Source: Caldilineaceae bacterium (GTDB taxonomy: Bacteria > Chloroflexota > Anaerolineae > Caldilineales > Caldilineaceae). Taken from it: a stretch of 64,000 bases of DNA. Position 1 is the stretch's first letter. Each line of letters begins with the position of its first letter. Positions 8,868-17,133 of the stretch are shown here, piece after piece. The stretch is from positions 1 to 64,000 of the forward strand of contig JAJDXQ010000037.1 in assembly GCA_022823185.1 (NCBI GenBank). Reading direction: 5' to 3'. The notes under the pieces were generated by a model, which was not told the origin of the DNA, searched no databases, and was given only the letters and a program-made list of their open reading frames with translations. Position numbers and translations under genes: made by a program.

Positions 8868-9629
8868 GTGAACACGAGTGTGAACGCGCATCACGACGTT
8901 ACCAGGATTATTGCCGAGCTGGATGAACGGGGTTACTGCGTAATTCCTGGTGTGATTACGCCGGAAAAGGCGGATGAAGCCCGAACGGTTCTGGAAGGTC
9001 TGCTGGCCGAGGAGGCAACTGAGGGCACCTGGCGGGCACGGACGCAGCGCGTGGCCCGCATCGCCGTCAAAGATCCAATCTTTGTGGAGCTGATGGCCCA
9101 TCCCCTGATCGTCTCGATCTGGAAGGCGTACCTGGACGAGGATGTGATCTGCTCGACGTGGACCTCGAATACGGCCTACCCGGGCTTCAACCGCTATGGC
9201 TGGCATCCGGATTTTCCGTTTCAGCGGGTGAACCAGCCCTGGCCGACGGACAACGTCAGCGGGCAGACGATGTGGCTGCTGGATGATTTGACGGTGGAAA
9301 ATGGCGGCACGGGCATTTTGCCGTACAGCCATCTCAAAGGACATAGGCCGCCGCCGGAGATCGCGAACCAATGGATTGATGAGGCGGAGATCCTGACCGG
9401 TCAGCGCGGGAGCGTCATGGTGATGAGCGGCAAGACGTGGCATTCGGCGCGGCCCAACGTGACTGACAGGGCGCGGTCGGTGCTGTTGGGGATGTATACG
9501 CGGCCATTTTACGTTACGCAGGAGGACATGCGCGCGCAGCTGGCGGAACTGGAGAACCCGTCGGAACTGGTGCAGCAGCTGATGGGCGCGAACCAGTGGC
9601 AGCCTGGGGTTGTGCGGAACAACTATTAG
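8868..9629 (+). CDS. Phytanoyl-CoA dioxygenase (PhyH)-family protein, canonical HxD
   Basis: This 253-residue Fe(II)/2-oxoglutarate oxygenase has LDERGYCVIPGVITPEKADE near the N-terminus and metal ligands H113-P114-D115 in GWHPDFPF. The distal His192 is in GKTWHSARPN, followed by the 2-oxoglutarate-binding Arg in DRARSVLLGMY. GTG 8868 is chosen because GGAG lies 7 nt upstream; ATG 8844 would add eight residues with no good ribosome-binding site. It differs clearly from the HxG paralogue at 7145, so the two probably act on different steps. Confidence 0.87.
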   Translation: MNTSVNAHHDVTRIIAELDERGYCVIPGVITPEKADEARTVLEGLLAEEATEGTWRARTQRVARIAVKDPIFVELMAHPLIVSIWKAYLDEDVICSTWTSNTAYPGFNRYGWHPDFPFQRVNQPWPTDNVSGQTMWLLDDLTVENGGTGILPYSHLKGHRPPPEIANQWIDEAEILTGQRGSVMVMSGKTWHSARPNVTDRARSVLLGMYTRPFYVTQEDMRAQLAELENPSELVQQLMGANQWQPGVVRNNY

Positions 9630-9757
9630 CGGGGGCAGGCGGAGGTCTGGCGCTGCCTCTTGAAGGATTGGGCAGTCGGAAGGCCGGCCGCGCCAGCCGG
9701 GGGGGCCATTTCGGCGGGCAGGGAGAACGAGTTTCACTTCAACTGAGGAGAGAGAGG

Positions 9758-10615
9758 ATGCCGCTGATCAATCTGAAACATGCAGAGACGTTTGTAGAGG
9801 GTCTGGACCACCCTGAAGGCGTGGCGCTGGGGCCCGACGGGAACCTATACGCGGGCGGCGAGGCGGGGCAGGTTTACCGGATCGACTATGAAGCGCGCCG
9901 GGTCGAGGAATACGCGAATACGGGCGGTCTGAATCTGGGCTTGGCGCTGGATGCCGCAGCGAATGTCTATATCTGCACTGCCGACCGGGGGGCAGTTTAC
10001 AGGGTGACGCCTGCGGGCGAGGCAACCCAATACAGCGGCGGCAGCGAGGAGCGCCCGATGCAGACGCCGAACTATCCGGCGTTTGACGCGGACGGAAACC
10101 TGTATGTGACCGATTCGGGCACCTGGTATGGCAACGACGGCTGCACGTTTTGCGTCGCGCCGGACGGGACCACCGCAGTAACCGACACTGAGAACAGCCA
10201 GTTCCCCAACGGCTGCGCGGTGAGCCCGGACGGGCAGTTTCTCTATGTAGCGATGTCGCTCAGTCCTCCGCAGATCATCCGGTTTCCGATAGAAGCGGGA
10301 AAGAAGGTTGGACCGACGGAGACGGTCGTGGAACTGCCGCATATTGTGCCCGACGGCCTGGCTTTCTGCGAGGACGGGGGCTTTGTGATCTCCTGCTACC
10401 GACCGGACACAGTTCTGCGCGTCCTGCCAAGCGGGGATCTGACCGTTTTGATGGATGACTACGAAGGGACGATTCTGGGGGCGCCGACGAATGTTTGTTT
10501 CGGCGGGCCCGAGTTGTCGGAGCTGTTTTGGGCCAATCTGGGGCGCTGGCATCTGGGGGTGAACGCGCGAACGGGTTTGAGAGGCGCGAGGTTGTTCTAT
10601 CCTGATATTGGTTGA
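9758..10615 (+). CDS. SMP-30/gluconolactonase-like beta-propeller hydrolase
   Basis: This 285-residue protein is built of repeated propeller blades with the SMP-30/gluconolactonase/LRE motif series. Visible ligand-type residues are the Glu in DHPEGVALGPDG near residue 19, the Asn in GAPTNVCFGG and the Asp in VPDGLAFCEDGG. The family hydrolyses sugar lactones or related esters with a divalent metal. ATG 9758 has GAGGAGAGAGAGG directly upstream. It follows the second dioxygenase after 128 nt and probably belongs to the same unit. The exact substrate is unknown. Confidence 0.85.
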   Translation: MPLINLKHAETFVEGLDHPEGVALGPDGNLYAGGEAGQVYRIDYEARRVEEYANTGGLNLGLALDAAANVYICTADRGAVYRVTPAGEATQYSGGSEERPMQTPNYPAFDADGNLYVTDSGTWYGNDGCTFCVAPDGTTAVTDTENSQFPNGCAVSPDGQFLYVAMSLSPPQIIRFPIEAGKKVGPTETVVELPHIVPDGLAFCEDGGFVISCYRPDTVLRVLPSGDLTVLMDDYEGTILGAPTNVCFGGPELSELFWANLGRWHLGVNARTGLRGARLFYPDIG

Positions 10616-10653
10616 TGCGGCGCGCGGCGGCAGAGAGGCGTTCCTGTCCTGCA

Positions 10654-10682
10654 TTGGCAACCCCTGATCAGTTGGATATAAT
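10654..10682 (+). promoter_or_regulatory. Sigma-70 promoter of the Ser/Thr kinase gene
   Basis: TTGGCA at 10654-10659 and a perfect TATAAT at 10677-10682 are separated by 17 nt, about 100 nt before the kinase start codon. It follows the stop of the lactonase-like gene by 40 nt, so the kinase is probably transcribed on its own. Confidence 0.7.
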
Positions 10683-10787
10683 GGATGATAGAGATGGGTG
10701 GGGGGCGGCGTCGCAGACCGCCTTCCACTGAAGATCGCCTTCCACTAACCACCGATTGCGCCACTCCCTGCCATCGAAGAAGCTGAC

Positions 10788-11699
10788 ATGTCCTACGGCG
10801 CGTCTGCAGGAACCAATCTACTCCCAATTTCATCACAGCTGGGTCGGTTCCGGATACAGGAGCCATTGGGACAGGGCGCGACGGCGGTCGTGTATCGCGC
10901 ACAGGATATGACAAGCCGCCAGGTTGCGCTCAAGGTTCTCAGCCCTGTGGCTGCGAGCCAGGCCCATATGCGCGCGTGCTTCGCGTTGGAGTATCGGACT
11001 CTGGCCCGGTTGCGCCATCCCGGCATCTTGGGCGTCTATGAAACGGGCGAGGCGAATGGCCGGCCGTTTATTGCGATGGAGCTCGTCGAAGGGGGCACGT
11101 TGGAGCAGTTCCTGCAACGGGCGAAAACGGTGGGTGAGGTGGCGGCCATCGACATAGCCCGGCAGGTAGCGGAGGCGCTGGATTATCTGCACGGATTCGG
11201 CTATGTTCACCGGGACGTCAAGTCATCCAACGTACTGCTGGGGCCGATGGGACGGTCGGTGCTTTTTGATTTTGGCACAGTTTACGACGCGGATGGAATG
11301 ATGGAGAATGCGCCGGGGATCTATGGGACGCCGGCCTTTGTGGCTCCGGAGCAGATACGGTCAGACAGCGAACCCGACAGCCGCTCCGACCTGTACAGCC
11401 TGGGCATTGTGCTCTATTTGATGGTTACGGGGCGCAGGCCGTTTTACGGATCGAGAGAAGAGGTGCTGGATGCGCATCTCTCGGAGAAACCGCCGCCGCC
11501 TTCGGCATGGGGGTGGGTATCGCCGGAGCTGGAGCAGATCATTCTGAAGGCTCTTGAGAAGAAGCCGGAGGACCGATTCGGGAGCGGCGGCGAGTTTGCG
11601 CTGGCGCTGCGGGCTGTGGAGGTAGAAACGGAGACGCCGAAGCCGCGTTTGGCGACGCGTTTGCGAGCGTGGCTGGAGGAGACGGTGCGGCCTGAATAA
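10788..11699 (+). CDS. Serine/threonine protein kinase (PknB-type catalytic domain)
   Basis: This 303-residue protein is essentially one kinase domain. The Gly-rich loop is GQGATAVVYRAQD, with Lys49 in VALKVL. The catalytic loop is HRDVKSSNVLL with Asp143, DFG has Asp161, APEQI closes the activation segment, and SDLYSLGIVLYLMVTGRRPF is the expected helix F region. There is no transmembrane segment or extracellular sensor, unlike most PknB proteins, so it is probably soluble. It ends with a short Arg-rich tail. The neighbours give no hint of a substrate. Confidence 0.93.
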   Translation: MSYGASAGTNLLPISSQLGRFRIQEPLGQGATAVVYRAQDMTSRQVALKVLSPVAASQAHMRACFALEYRTLARLRHPGILGVYETGEANGRPFIAMELVEGGTLEQFLQRAKTVGEVAAIDIARQVAEALDYLHGFGYVHRDVKSSNVLLGPMGRSVLFDFGTVYDADGMMENAPGIYGTPAFVAPEQIRSDSEPDSRSDLYSLGIVLYLMVTGRRPFYGSREEVLDAHLSEKPPPPSAWGWVSPELEQIILKALEKKPEDRFGSGGEFALALRAVEVETETPKPRLATRLRAWLEETVRPE

Positions 11700-11740
11700 G
11701 GAATGGGCAGGCCGGTTCGCGCACGAGCCGGGCAGGGCGG

Positions 11741-12442
11741 CTATTCGTTTAGGCCATTCAGCAGGGCCAGTTTTACTTCACCGATGGCCCGCGTGACGTC
11801 GATTTCACGGGGGCAGGCCTGGACACAGTTGAATACGGTGCGACAGCGCCAGACGCCGTCCACATCGTTGAGCACGCGCAGGCGCAGGTCGGCGGCATCG
11901 TCGCGGTCGTCGAAGATGAAGCGGTGGGCCTGGACGATGGCGGCGGGGCCGATATAGTCCTCATTGGCCCAGAAGCTGGGGCAGGAGGTGGTGCAGGCTG
12001 CGCAGAGGATGCACTTGGTGGTATCGTCGTAGCGTGCGCGGGCTTCCTGGCTCTGGTAGCGTTCACCGGAGGCGGGCAGTTTGTCGTTGATGAGGTAGGG
12101 CAGGACGGCCCTGTATTTGGCGAAGAAGGGCTCCATATCGACGACCAGGTCCTTGATCAGGGGCATGTTGCGCAGTGGTTCGACCTGGCACACGTCGCCG
12201 ACATCCTGCATGAGCACTTTGCAGGCCAGGGCGTTGCGTCCGTTGATGACCATGGCGTCGCTGCCGCAGATGCCGTGGGCGCAGGAGCGGCGCAAAGTGA
12301 GGGCGCCGTCCTGGTACCACTTCACCTGATGCAGAGCGTCCAGCACGCGGTCGCTTTCCTCCACATCCACCCAATATTCACCCCACCAGGGCTTGGAATC
12401 GGCCTCGGGATTGAATCTGCGAATTCGCATTTTGATGCGCAT
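11741..12442 (-). CDS. sdhB: Succinate dehydrogenase iron-sulfur subunit
   Basis: This 233-residue subunit passes electrons from the flavoprotein to the membrane quinone site. The [2Fe-2S] motif is SCAHGICGSDAM with the final Cys in NALAC. The C-terminal half carries CILCAACTTSCPSFW and CVQACP, the ligands for the [4Fe-4S] and [3Fe-4S] clusters. It lies one base after the sdhA stop and is the last gene of sdhCDAB. The length is typical. Confidence 0.97.
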   Translation of the reverse strand: MRIKMRIRRFNPEADSKPWWGEYWVDVEESDRVLDALHQVKWYQDGALTLRRSCAHGICGSDAMVINGRNALACKVLMQDVGDVCQVEPLRNMPLIKDLVVDMEPFFAKYRAVLPYLINDKLPASGERYQSQEARARYDDTTKCILCAACTTSCPSFWANEDYIGPAAIVQAHRFIFDDRDDAADLRLRVLNDVDGVWRCRTVFNCVQACPREIDVTRAIGEVKLALLNGLNE

Positions 12443-12443
12443 A

Positions 12444-14180
12444 TTAGTAGGTTCGCTCCTCTGGATTGTGGATCGTGATGTTCACGGGCGCGTACTCCAG
12501 ATTGATCTTGCCATCCACCTTTGATGCGTAGGTGTGGGTCAGCCAGTTCTCGTCGTCGCGGGCCTTGAAATCTTCGCGGCTGTGCGCGCCGCGGCTTTCC
12601 TGGCGGGCGAGGGCGCTGGCCGCGGTGACTTCGGCAAGGTCGAGCAGGTTCTGGAGTTCAATGGCTTCGAGGATGTCGGTGTTGAAGCGCTTGCCCTTGT
12701 CCATGACGGTGATATCCTGGGCGCATTCCTGCAGTTCCCGGACACGGTTAAGGGCGGATTGGATGCCCTCTTCGGTGCGGAAGACGCCGACGTTGTCCAT
12801 CATCAGGGACTGCATTTCGGCGCGCAGGTCGGCGGCATTGTACTGTCCGTCCCTGTCCATCATTGTTTGCAGCATGGCCTGGACAGGCTGCCAGGTTTCG
12901 GGCGGCAGCTCTGCCCAGTCGTTCTGCTGGCAGTAGGCTGCGGCGGCCTTGCCGGCCCGTTTGCCGAAGACCACCAGGTCGACGAGGCTGTTGGTGCCGA
13001 GACGGTTGGCGCCGTGTACGCTGACGCAGGCGACTTCGCCGGCGGCGTAGAAGCCGGGCACGACGGCGCCCGAGGCGTTGCGTTGCACCTCGCAGTCGAC
13101 ATTGGTGGGGATTCCGCCCATGGCGTAGTGGGCGGTCGGCTGCACGGGCATCGGCTCCACTGCGGGATCGATGCCGAGATAGGTCCTGCAGAATTCGGCG
13201 CTGTCCTCCAGTTTTGTTTCCACGACCTGGCGGCCGAGGTGGGTGGCGTCGAGGTGGACATAGCGCCCGCCGTCAATGCCCTTATTGTCGCGGACTTCAA
13301 GGTAGATGGCGCGGCTGACGACGTCGCGGCTGGCCAGGTCCTTGAGGTTGGGCGCGTATCGCTCCATGAAGCGCTCGCCGTCACGGTTGCGCAGGATGCC
13401 CCCTTCGCCGCGCACGCCCTCTGTGATGAGGATACCCATCTTATAGATGCCGGTGGGGTGGAACTGGAAGAACTCCATATCTTCCAGAGGCAGCCCTTTG
13501 TGCAGGGCGATGGCGGGGCCGTCGCCAGTGAGGCTGTGGGCGTTGCTGGTGATTTCCCAGATGCGGCCGAAGCCGCCGGTGGCGAAAATCAGGGCCTTGC
13601 CGTGGAAGACGTGGAGGTCCCCGGTGTCGATTTCATAGGCGACGACGCCGGTAGCCTGGCCGTCGGCGGAGAGCAGCAGGTCCAGCACGTGGAACTCGTC
13701 GAAGAAGCGGACATTGCGGGCGATGCACTGCTGGTAGAGCGTTTGGAGGATCATGTGACCGGTGCGGTCGGCGGCGTGGCAGGCGCGGCGAACCGGTTTT
13801 TCGCCGAAGTTGCTGGTATGGCCGCCGAAGGGCCGCTGGGCGATTTTGCCTTCTGGCGTGCGGTCGAAGGGCAGGCCCATGTGTTCCAGTTCGTAGATGA
13901 CATCGACAGCTTCCTGGCACATGATATCGACTGCGTCCTGGTCGGCGAGGTAGTCGCTGCCTTTAATTGTGTCGAAGGTGTGCCATTCGGCGCGGTCTTC
14001 ATCGAGGTTGCCGAGGGCGGCGCCGATGCCCCCCTGCGCGGTGCCTGTGTGGCTGCGGGTGGGATAGAGTTTGGTCAGGACGGCGGTATCGCTGCCCTGG
14101 CTGGCGTAAAGCGCGGCCATGAGCCCGGCTCCGCCGGCGCCGACAACGATTGTTTCGAATTTATGCGTATGGATCATCAT
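12444..14180 (-). CDS. sdhA: Succinate dehydrogenase flavoprotein subunit
   Basis: This 578-residue catalytic subunit oxidises succinate to fumarate in the TCA cycle and respiratory complex II. The FAD motif GAGGAGLMAAL is at residues about 15-25. The covalent FAD His is in RSHTGTAQGGIGAALGN, RACHAADRTGHMI and THYAMGGIPTN are the expected substrate-site segments, and HGANRLGTNSL closes the FAD domain. It is directly followed by sdhB. The ATG at 14180 gives the usual family N-terminus. Confidence 0.97.
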   Translation of the reverse strand: MMIHTHKFETIVVGAGGAGLMAALYASQGSDTAVLTKLYPTRSHTGTAQGGIGAALGNLDEDRAEWHTFDTIKGSDYLADQDAVDIMCQEAVDVIYELEHMGLPFDRTPEGKIAQRPFGGHTSNFGEKPVRRACHAADRTGHMILQTLYQQCIARNVRFFDEFHVLDLLLSADGQATGVVAYEIDTGDLHVFHGKALIFATGGFGRIWEITSNAHSLTGDGPAIALHKGLPLEDMEFFQFHPTGIYKMGILITEGVRGEGGILRNRDGERFMERYAPNLKDLASRDVVSRAIYLEVRDNKGIDGGRYVHLDATHLGRQVVETKLEDSAEFCRTYLGIDPAVEPMPVQPTAHYAMGGIPTNVDCEVQRNASGAVVPGFYAAGEVACVSVHGANRLGTNSLVDLVVFGKRAGKAAAAYCQQNDWAELPPETWQPVQAMLQTMMDRDGQYNAADLRAEMQSLMMDNVGVFRTEEGIQSALNRVRELQECAQDITVMDKGKRFNTDILEAIELQNLLDLAEVTAASALARQESRGAHSREDFKARDDENWLTHTYASKVDGKINLEYAPVNITIHNPEERTY

Positions 14181-14258
14181 GTCCTCGTGTGGCGGAGCGG
14201 TGGAGGGACTGACGCCTTGCGGCGTTGCGATGGAGCGTGATCGGAGCGGGCGTTCGCC

Positions 14259-14693
14259 TCATCCCATCACGCTCTCGAACAGTCGTCCAAGGCCGCCGGC
14301 GCCGAGAATGATCGCCAGGCTGCCCAGCAGAATCAATAGGAGACCGAGCCCGTAGACAGCCGCGGTGAGCAGGAAATTAAGGAATCTGTTGTGAACGTAA
14401 TCGTTGATGGAAAAGCGGACGCCGTTCATGCCGTGCGCCATGCCGATAAACAGCAGGGAGGCGTCGAAGAGGCGCCAGAAGACGCCGGCCGGACCCGACC
14501 AGCGTTCGGCGATGTTGTCGAAGGTGATGTTTTCGACGCGCACGAACATGTGCATGTAGAGCAGGTGAAAGACAACGGTGACGAACATCACCAGCCCGCT
14601 GAGACGCATGAAGAGCCAGATTTTGTGTTCGTGATTTGGCGCTCCGTAGCGGATTTTTCCCTGGACCGGTCTACTTGATGATGTAACTGCCAT
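14259..14693 (-). CDS. sdhD: Succinate dehydrogenase membrane anchor subunit
   Basis: This 144-residue protein has three predicted membrane helices, at about residues 28-50, 72-92 and 105-132. Candidate haem/quinone-site residues lie in FHLLYMHMFV and GMAHGMNGVRF. It anchors SdhAB with SdhC. ATG 14693 is used; an upstream in-frame extension to 14750 would overlap sdhC and lacks family character. Its place between sdhC and sdhA confirms the call better than the sequence, which is poorly conserved in this family. Confidence 0.88.
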   Translation of the reverse strand: MAVTSSSRPVQGKIRYGAPNHEHKIWLFMRLSGLVMFVTVVFHLLYMHMFVRVENITFDNIAERWSGPAGVFWRLFDASLLFIGMAHGMNGVRFSINDYVHNRFLNFLLTAAVYGLGLLLILLGSLAIILGAGGLGRLFESVMG

Positions 14694-14703
14694 GGCGCGC
14701 TCC

Positions 14704-15090
14704 TCAGAAGAGTCCCTGCAGAGTGATGATGGCTGCCGGCACGAGCACAATGGCGACGAGCGCGAGCTCGATGCGGACGATTGTGCGTTGGTATTTACCC
14801 AGGGCCGGGAAGAAGTCGATGATGATTATTCTCATGCCGTTGGCCGCGTGATAAAGGACGCCGAACAGGAGGAAGACTTCCATGACCTTAGCCGGGGGAG
14901 AGGTGTACAGGGTTTTGTGGACCCATTCATAGGGTTCGGGCCCGATTGCGGCGACGAAGATGCTGAGGATGTGCATATAGAGGAAGAGCACGATGCCAAG
15001 GCCGCTGGCCCGATGCAATATCCAGGCCCACTGGCCCTCCGCTCCTCTGTAGGATATGCCTCTGTAAAGCGATGCTACGAGGGCAGCCAT
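14704..15090 (-). CDS. sdhC: Succinate dehydrogenase cytochrome b subunit
   Basis: This 128-residue, three-helix membrane protein has the SdhC signature HRASGLGIVLFLYMHIL near residues 25-42 and LYHAANGMRIIIID near 80-93, whose histidine is a probable haem b ligand. It is the first gene of sdhCDAB and begins about 80 nt downstream of a consensus promoter. Confidence 0.93.
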   Translation of the reverse strand: MAALVASLYRGISYRGAEGQWAWILHRASGLGIVLFLYMHILSIFVAAIGPEPYEWVHKTLYTSPPAKVMEVFLLFGVLYHAANGMRIIIIDFFPALGKYQRTIVRIELALVAIVLVPAAIITLQGLF

Positions 15091-15414
15091 TGGCTGGGAT
15101 CTCCTTGGCGCGAGTTGTGGATTTGGAAAGACATCGAACCCACGTTGCTCCGGAGGGAACAGAACAGATCGATAGATAAATCATAATCATCCCCGTTGAT
15201 CCTGTCAATTCAGACCGGAGAAAAAACTGGATCGTAGGGGCGGGGGCCTTAAGAAAACCGTGTTTGGCGCGGCCCTGGGTAGGCGGGCAGGTGGCGCGTT
15301 CGTACAGAGACGCCAGTGCTCGCTGTTTCGATTTGGTGGGCGTAGTGTGCCGGCATGTATACCAGGTATCGTCCCTGGTGTTCTGCGGACATATTTACGC
15401 GGCGCAGTCATCCT
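15091..15414. other. Intergenic region between the protease gene and sdhC
   Basis: These 324 nt hold the sdh promoter and leader at 15091-15208. The remaining 200 nt follow the stop of the minus-strand protease gene. I see no other gene and no clear terminator. Confidence 0.6.
15180..15208 (-). promoter_or_regulatory. Consensus sigma-70 promoter of sdhCDAB
   Basis: On the minus strand TTGACA (15208-15203) and TATGAT (15185-15180) are separated by exactly 17 nt. The predicted transcript starts near 15173 and leaves a leader of about 80 nt before sdhC. It is among the strongest promoter matches in the window. Confidence 0.82.
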
Positions 15415-17007
15415 CTACTGCTGGCCATCGTCCCAGCGGAGTCGCGCCAGGAGGACATCCGGCTCCCAGACATCGATCTCGACGGTCGGCGTCAAGGACT
15501 CGATGTTGTAGACGACGAGCCGAAGCTCGTGAACGCCGGGCGACAGGTCGGGCGGGATTTCGAGTTCAAACCAGGTGTCGACCGGTTCCTGGGCGAGCCA
15601 CTGGCCTGTGGACCGGGACTCCGAGTCTGCCAATACTTCGTCCTGCTGGAGCACTCTGTTTCCGTTCTGATCATGGATGCGCAGGGAGACAGCGAAATCG
15701 ACCTGCAGGGGCGAGGGGATTCGCCACCGCATTCCAACCCAGAGGGTCATGTCCTGTCTCAGGGTGACGGTCCCTTGGGTGGAGAGGCGGTCTTCGCCCT
15801 GCTCCAGGGCAAAGCCGAGCAGATCGATGCCGCCATCGTAGTTGACGGCTGCCCGGCGGCGCCGTTCGGCCTGGACAGGGTCTCCGCCGCCGGCGATGAG
15901 CTGCCTGATACGGGGGAGGAGGTCGGCGGAGGAGGCCACGAGGGCAAATTTGCCTTCGGCAATGCTTGACCCGCTGATGCCGATGACGGCGCCGGAATCT
16001 GACACGAGCGCGCCGCCGCTTTGGCCGCCGGCGATGGAGGCGTCGGTCTGGAAATAGGTGAGCCGCCCGGATTCGTTCTGACGCAGGCGGGAGAGGATAC
16101 CCTTTACGATGGTGGGTTGGGGGAAGGATTCGAATTCGGCGGGGTAGCCAATCAGATACATGTCAGCGCCGATGGGCGTGCTTTCTCCGTCGATCAGGGG
16201 CAGGGGCGCGGCGGCGACGTTGATTGGGCCGAGCACGGCGAGGTCGGCTTCCTGATCCCAGCCGATTACCGGGACGCCGTCGAACTCGGCGCCATTGGGG
16301 AAGACGACGCGCGCCGATTCGAAGGGATAGACAACGTGGCGGTTGGTAACGAGGAAACTTCCCTCGATCAGCACGCCGCTTCCGCTTGCTTCGTCGGTCT
16401 GGACGTAGGCGATCGCGGGCGAAACTTTCTGGAAGATCTGGGCGGAGGTGAGCTTGGGAGGGATGAAGACCTCGATCGTTGCGTTCTCGGTATTGGCCGT
16501 GGTGACGAGAGGGGCGTAGATCCACGCCTGGGTCCCGCGATATCGGATCCGCCACCAGTCGCTCGTTTCATTTCTGGCGATGATTGGGAACTGGTCGCCG
16601 GGCTGCGCGGAGCCGACGATTGGGTAATAGGTTCCGGGCCCGCCCCGAATATTCATGTTTCTTTCGACGAGGACAACGGGTTCGGGAACGGGCGTCTGGG
16701 TGGGCTTCGAGGCCACGTCAGGGAAGACCTCGGGGATGGCGGTTGGGTTGGACGGGGTTGCGGCGCCGGTCGGGCTATCGACTGCGGTGACAAGGGAACC
16801 GATGAACTGGGGCCGGAATTCGGAGAGCAATGATAGGGCCAGCAGAAGGAGCAGGACGCCGGCGACGGCGGCCTGGATCCACCGTCCCTTTGCCACCGGT
16901 TTCGATGGCGCGGCGTCGAAGGCGTAGCCGCAGTGACTGCAGACGGATTCAGTCTGCGGGATAAATTGTGCGCACTCCGGGCAGCGCCTGTAAAGTGTTT
17001 CTGCCAT
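15415..17007 (-). CDS. Membrane-anchored trypsin-like serine protease with zinc ribbon and SH3 domain
   Basis: This 530-residue protein has, in order, a zinc ribbon CPEC...CSHC (residues about 9-28), one membrane helix (about 45-62), a Pro/Thr linker, a bacterial SH3-like domain (about 110-175, NIRGGPGTYYPIVGSAQPGD), a trypsin-like domain (about 190-370) and a C-terminal beta domain. The catalytic triad is H224 in TNRHVV, D255 in EADLAVL and S330 in GGQSGGAL. The topology puts the zinc ribbon in the cytoplasm and the protease outside, resembling HtrA/DegS-type anchored proteases but without a PDZ domain. It is probably a cell-envelope quality-control or signalling protease; the substrate is unknown. 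Confidence 0.88.
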   Translation of the reverse strand: MAETLYRRCPECAQFIPQTESVCSHCGYAFDAAPSKPVAKGRWIQAAVAGVLLLLLALSLLSEFRPQFIGSLVTAVDSPTGAATPSNPTAIPEVFPDVASKPTQTPVPEPVVLVERNMNIRGGPGTYYPIVGSAQPGDQFPIIARNETSDWWRIRYRGTQAWIYAPLVTTANTENATIEVFIPPKLTSAQIFQKVSPAIAYVQTDEASGSGVLIEGSFLVTNRHVVYPFESARVVFPNGAEFDGVPVIGWDQEADLAVLGPINVAAAPLPLIDGESTPIGADMYLIGYPAEFESFPQPTIVKGILSRLRQNESGRLTYFQTDASIAGGQSGGALVSDSGAVIGISGSSIAEGKFALVASSADLLPRIRQLIAGGGDPVQAERRRRAAVNYDGGIDLLGFALEQGEDRLSTQGTVTLRQDMTLWVGMRWRIPSPLQVDFAVSLRIHDQNGNRVLQQDEVLADSESRSTGQWLAQEPVDTWFELEIPPDLSPGVHELRLVVYNIESLTPTVEIDVWEPDVLLARLRWDDGQQ

Positions 17008-17062
17008 GGAAGGATTTCTGACCCGTCGCGGCGGTAGTCTCTCGACTGGCTATAGGCGGGGC

Positions 17063-17097
17063 CGCAAATAAGGCGGCCCGCGCAGGTTGCGCGGGCC
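17063..17097 (-). terminator. Intrinsic terminator of icd
   Basis: A perfect 9-bp GC stem (17097-17089 with 17083-17075) has a 5-nt loop. On the minus strand it is followed by GCCTTATTT. It lies about 40 nt after the icd stop. The T-run is weak, so termination may be partial. Confidence 0.65.
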
Positions 17098-17133
17098 ACT
17101 CTGTTTCGAGCAGATGTATGCGGCGGCGCAGAC

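Noticed and set aside
12534-14240. 568-codon plus-strand open frame
   Set aside because: It lies exactly antisense to sdhA and has the Val/Asp/Gly-rich composition of a high-GC shadow frame. sdhA has all family motifs.
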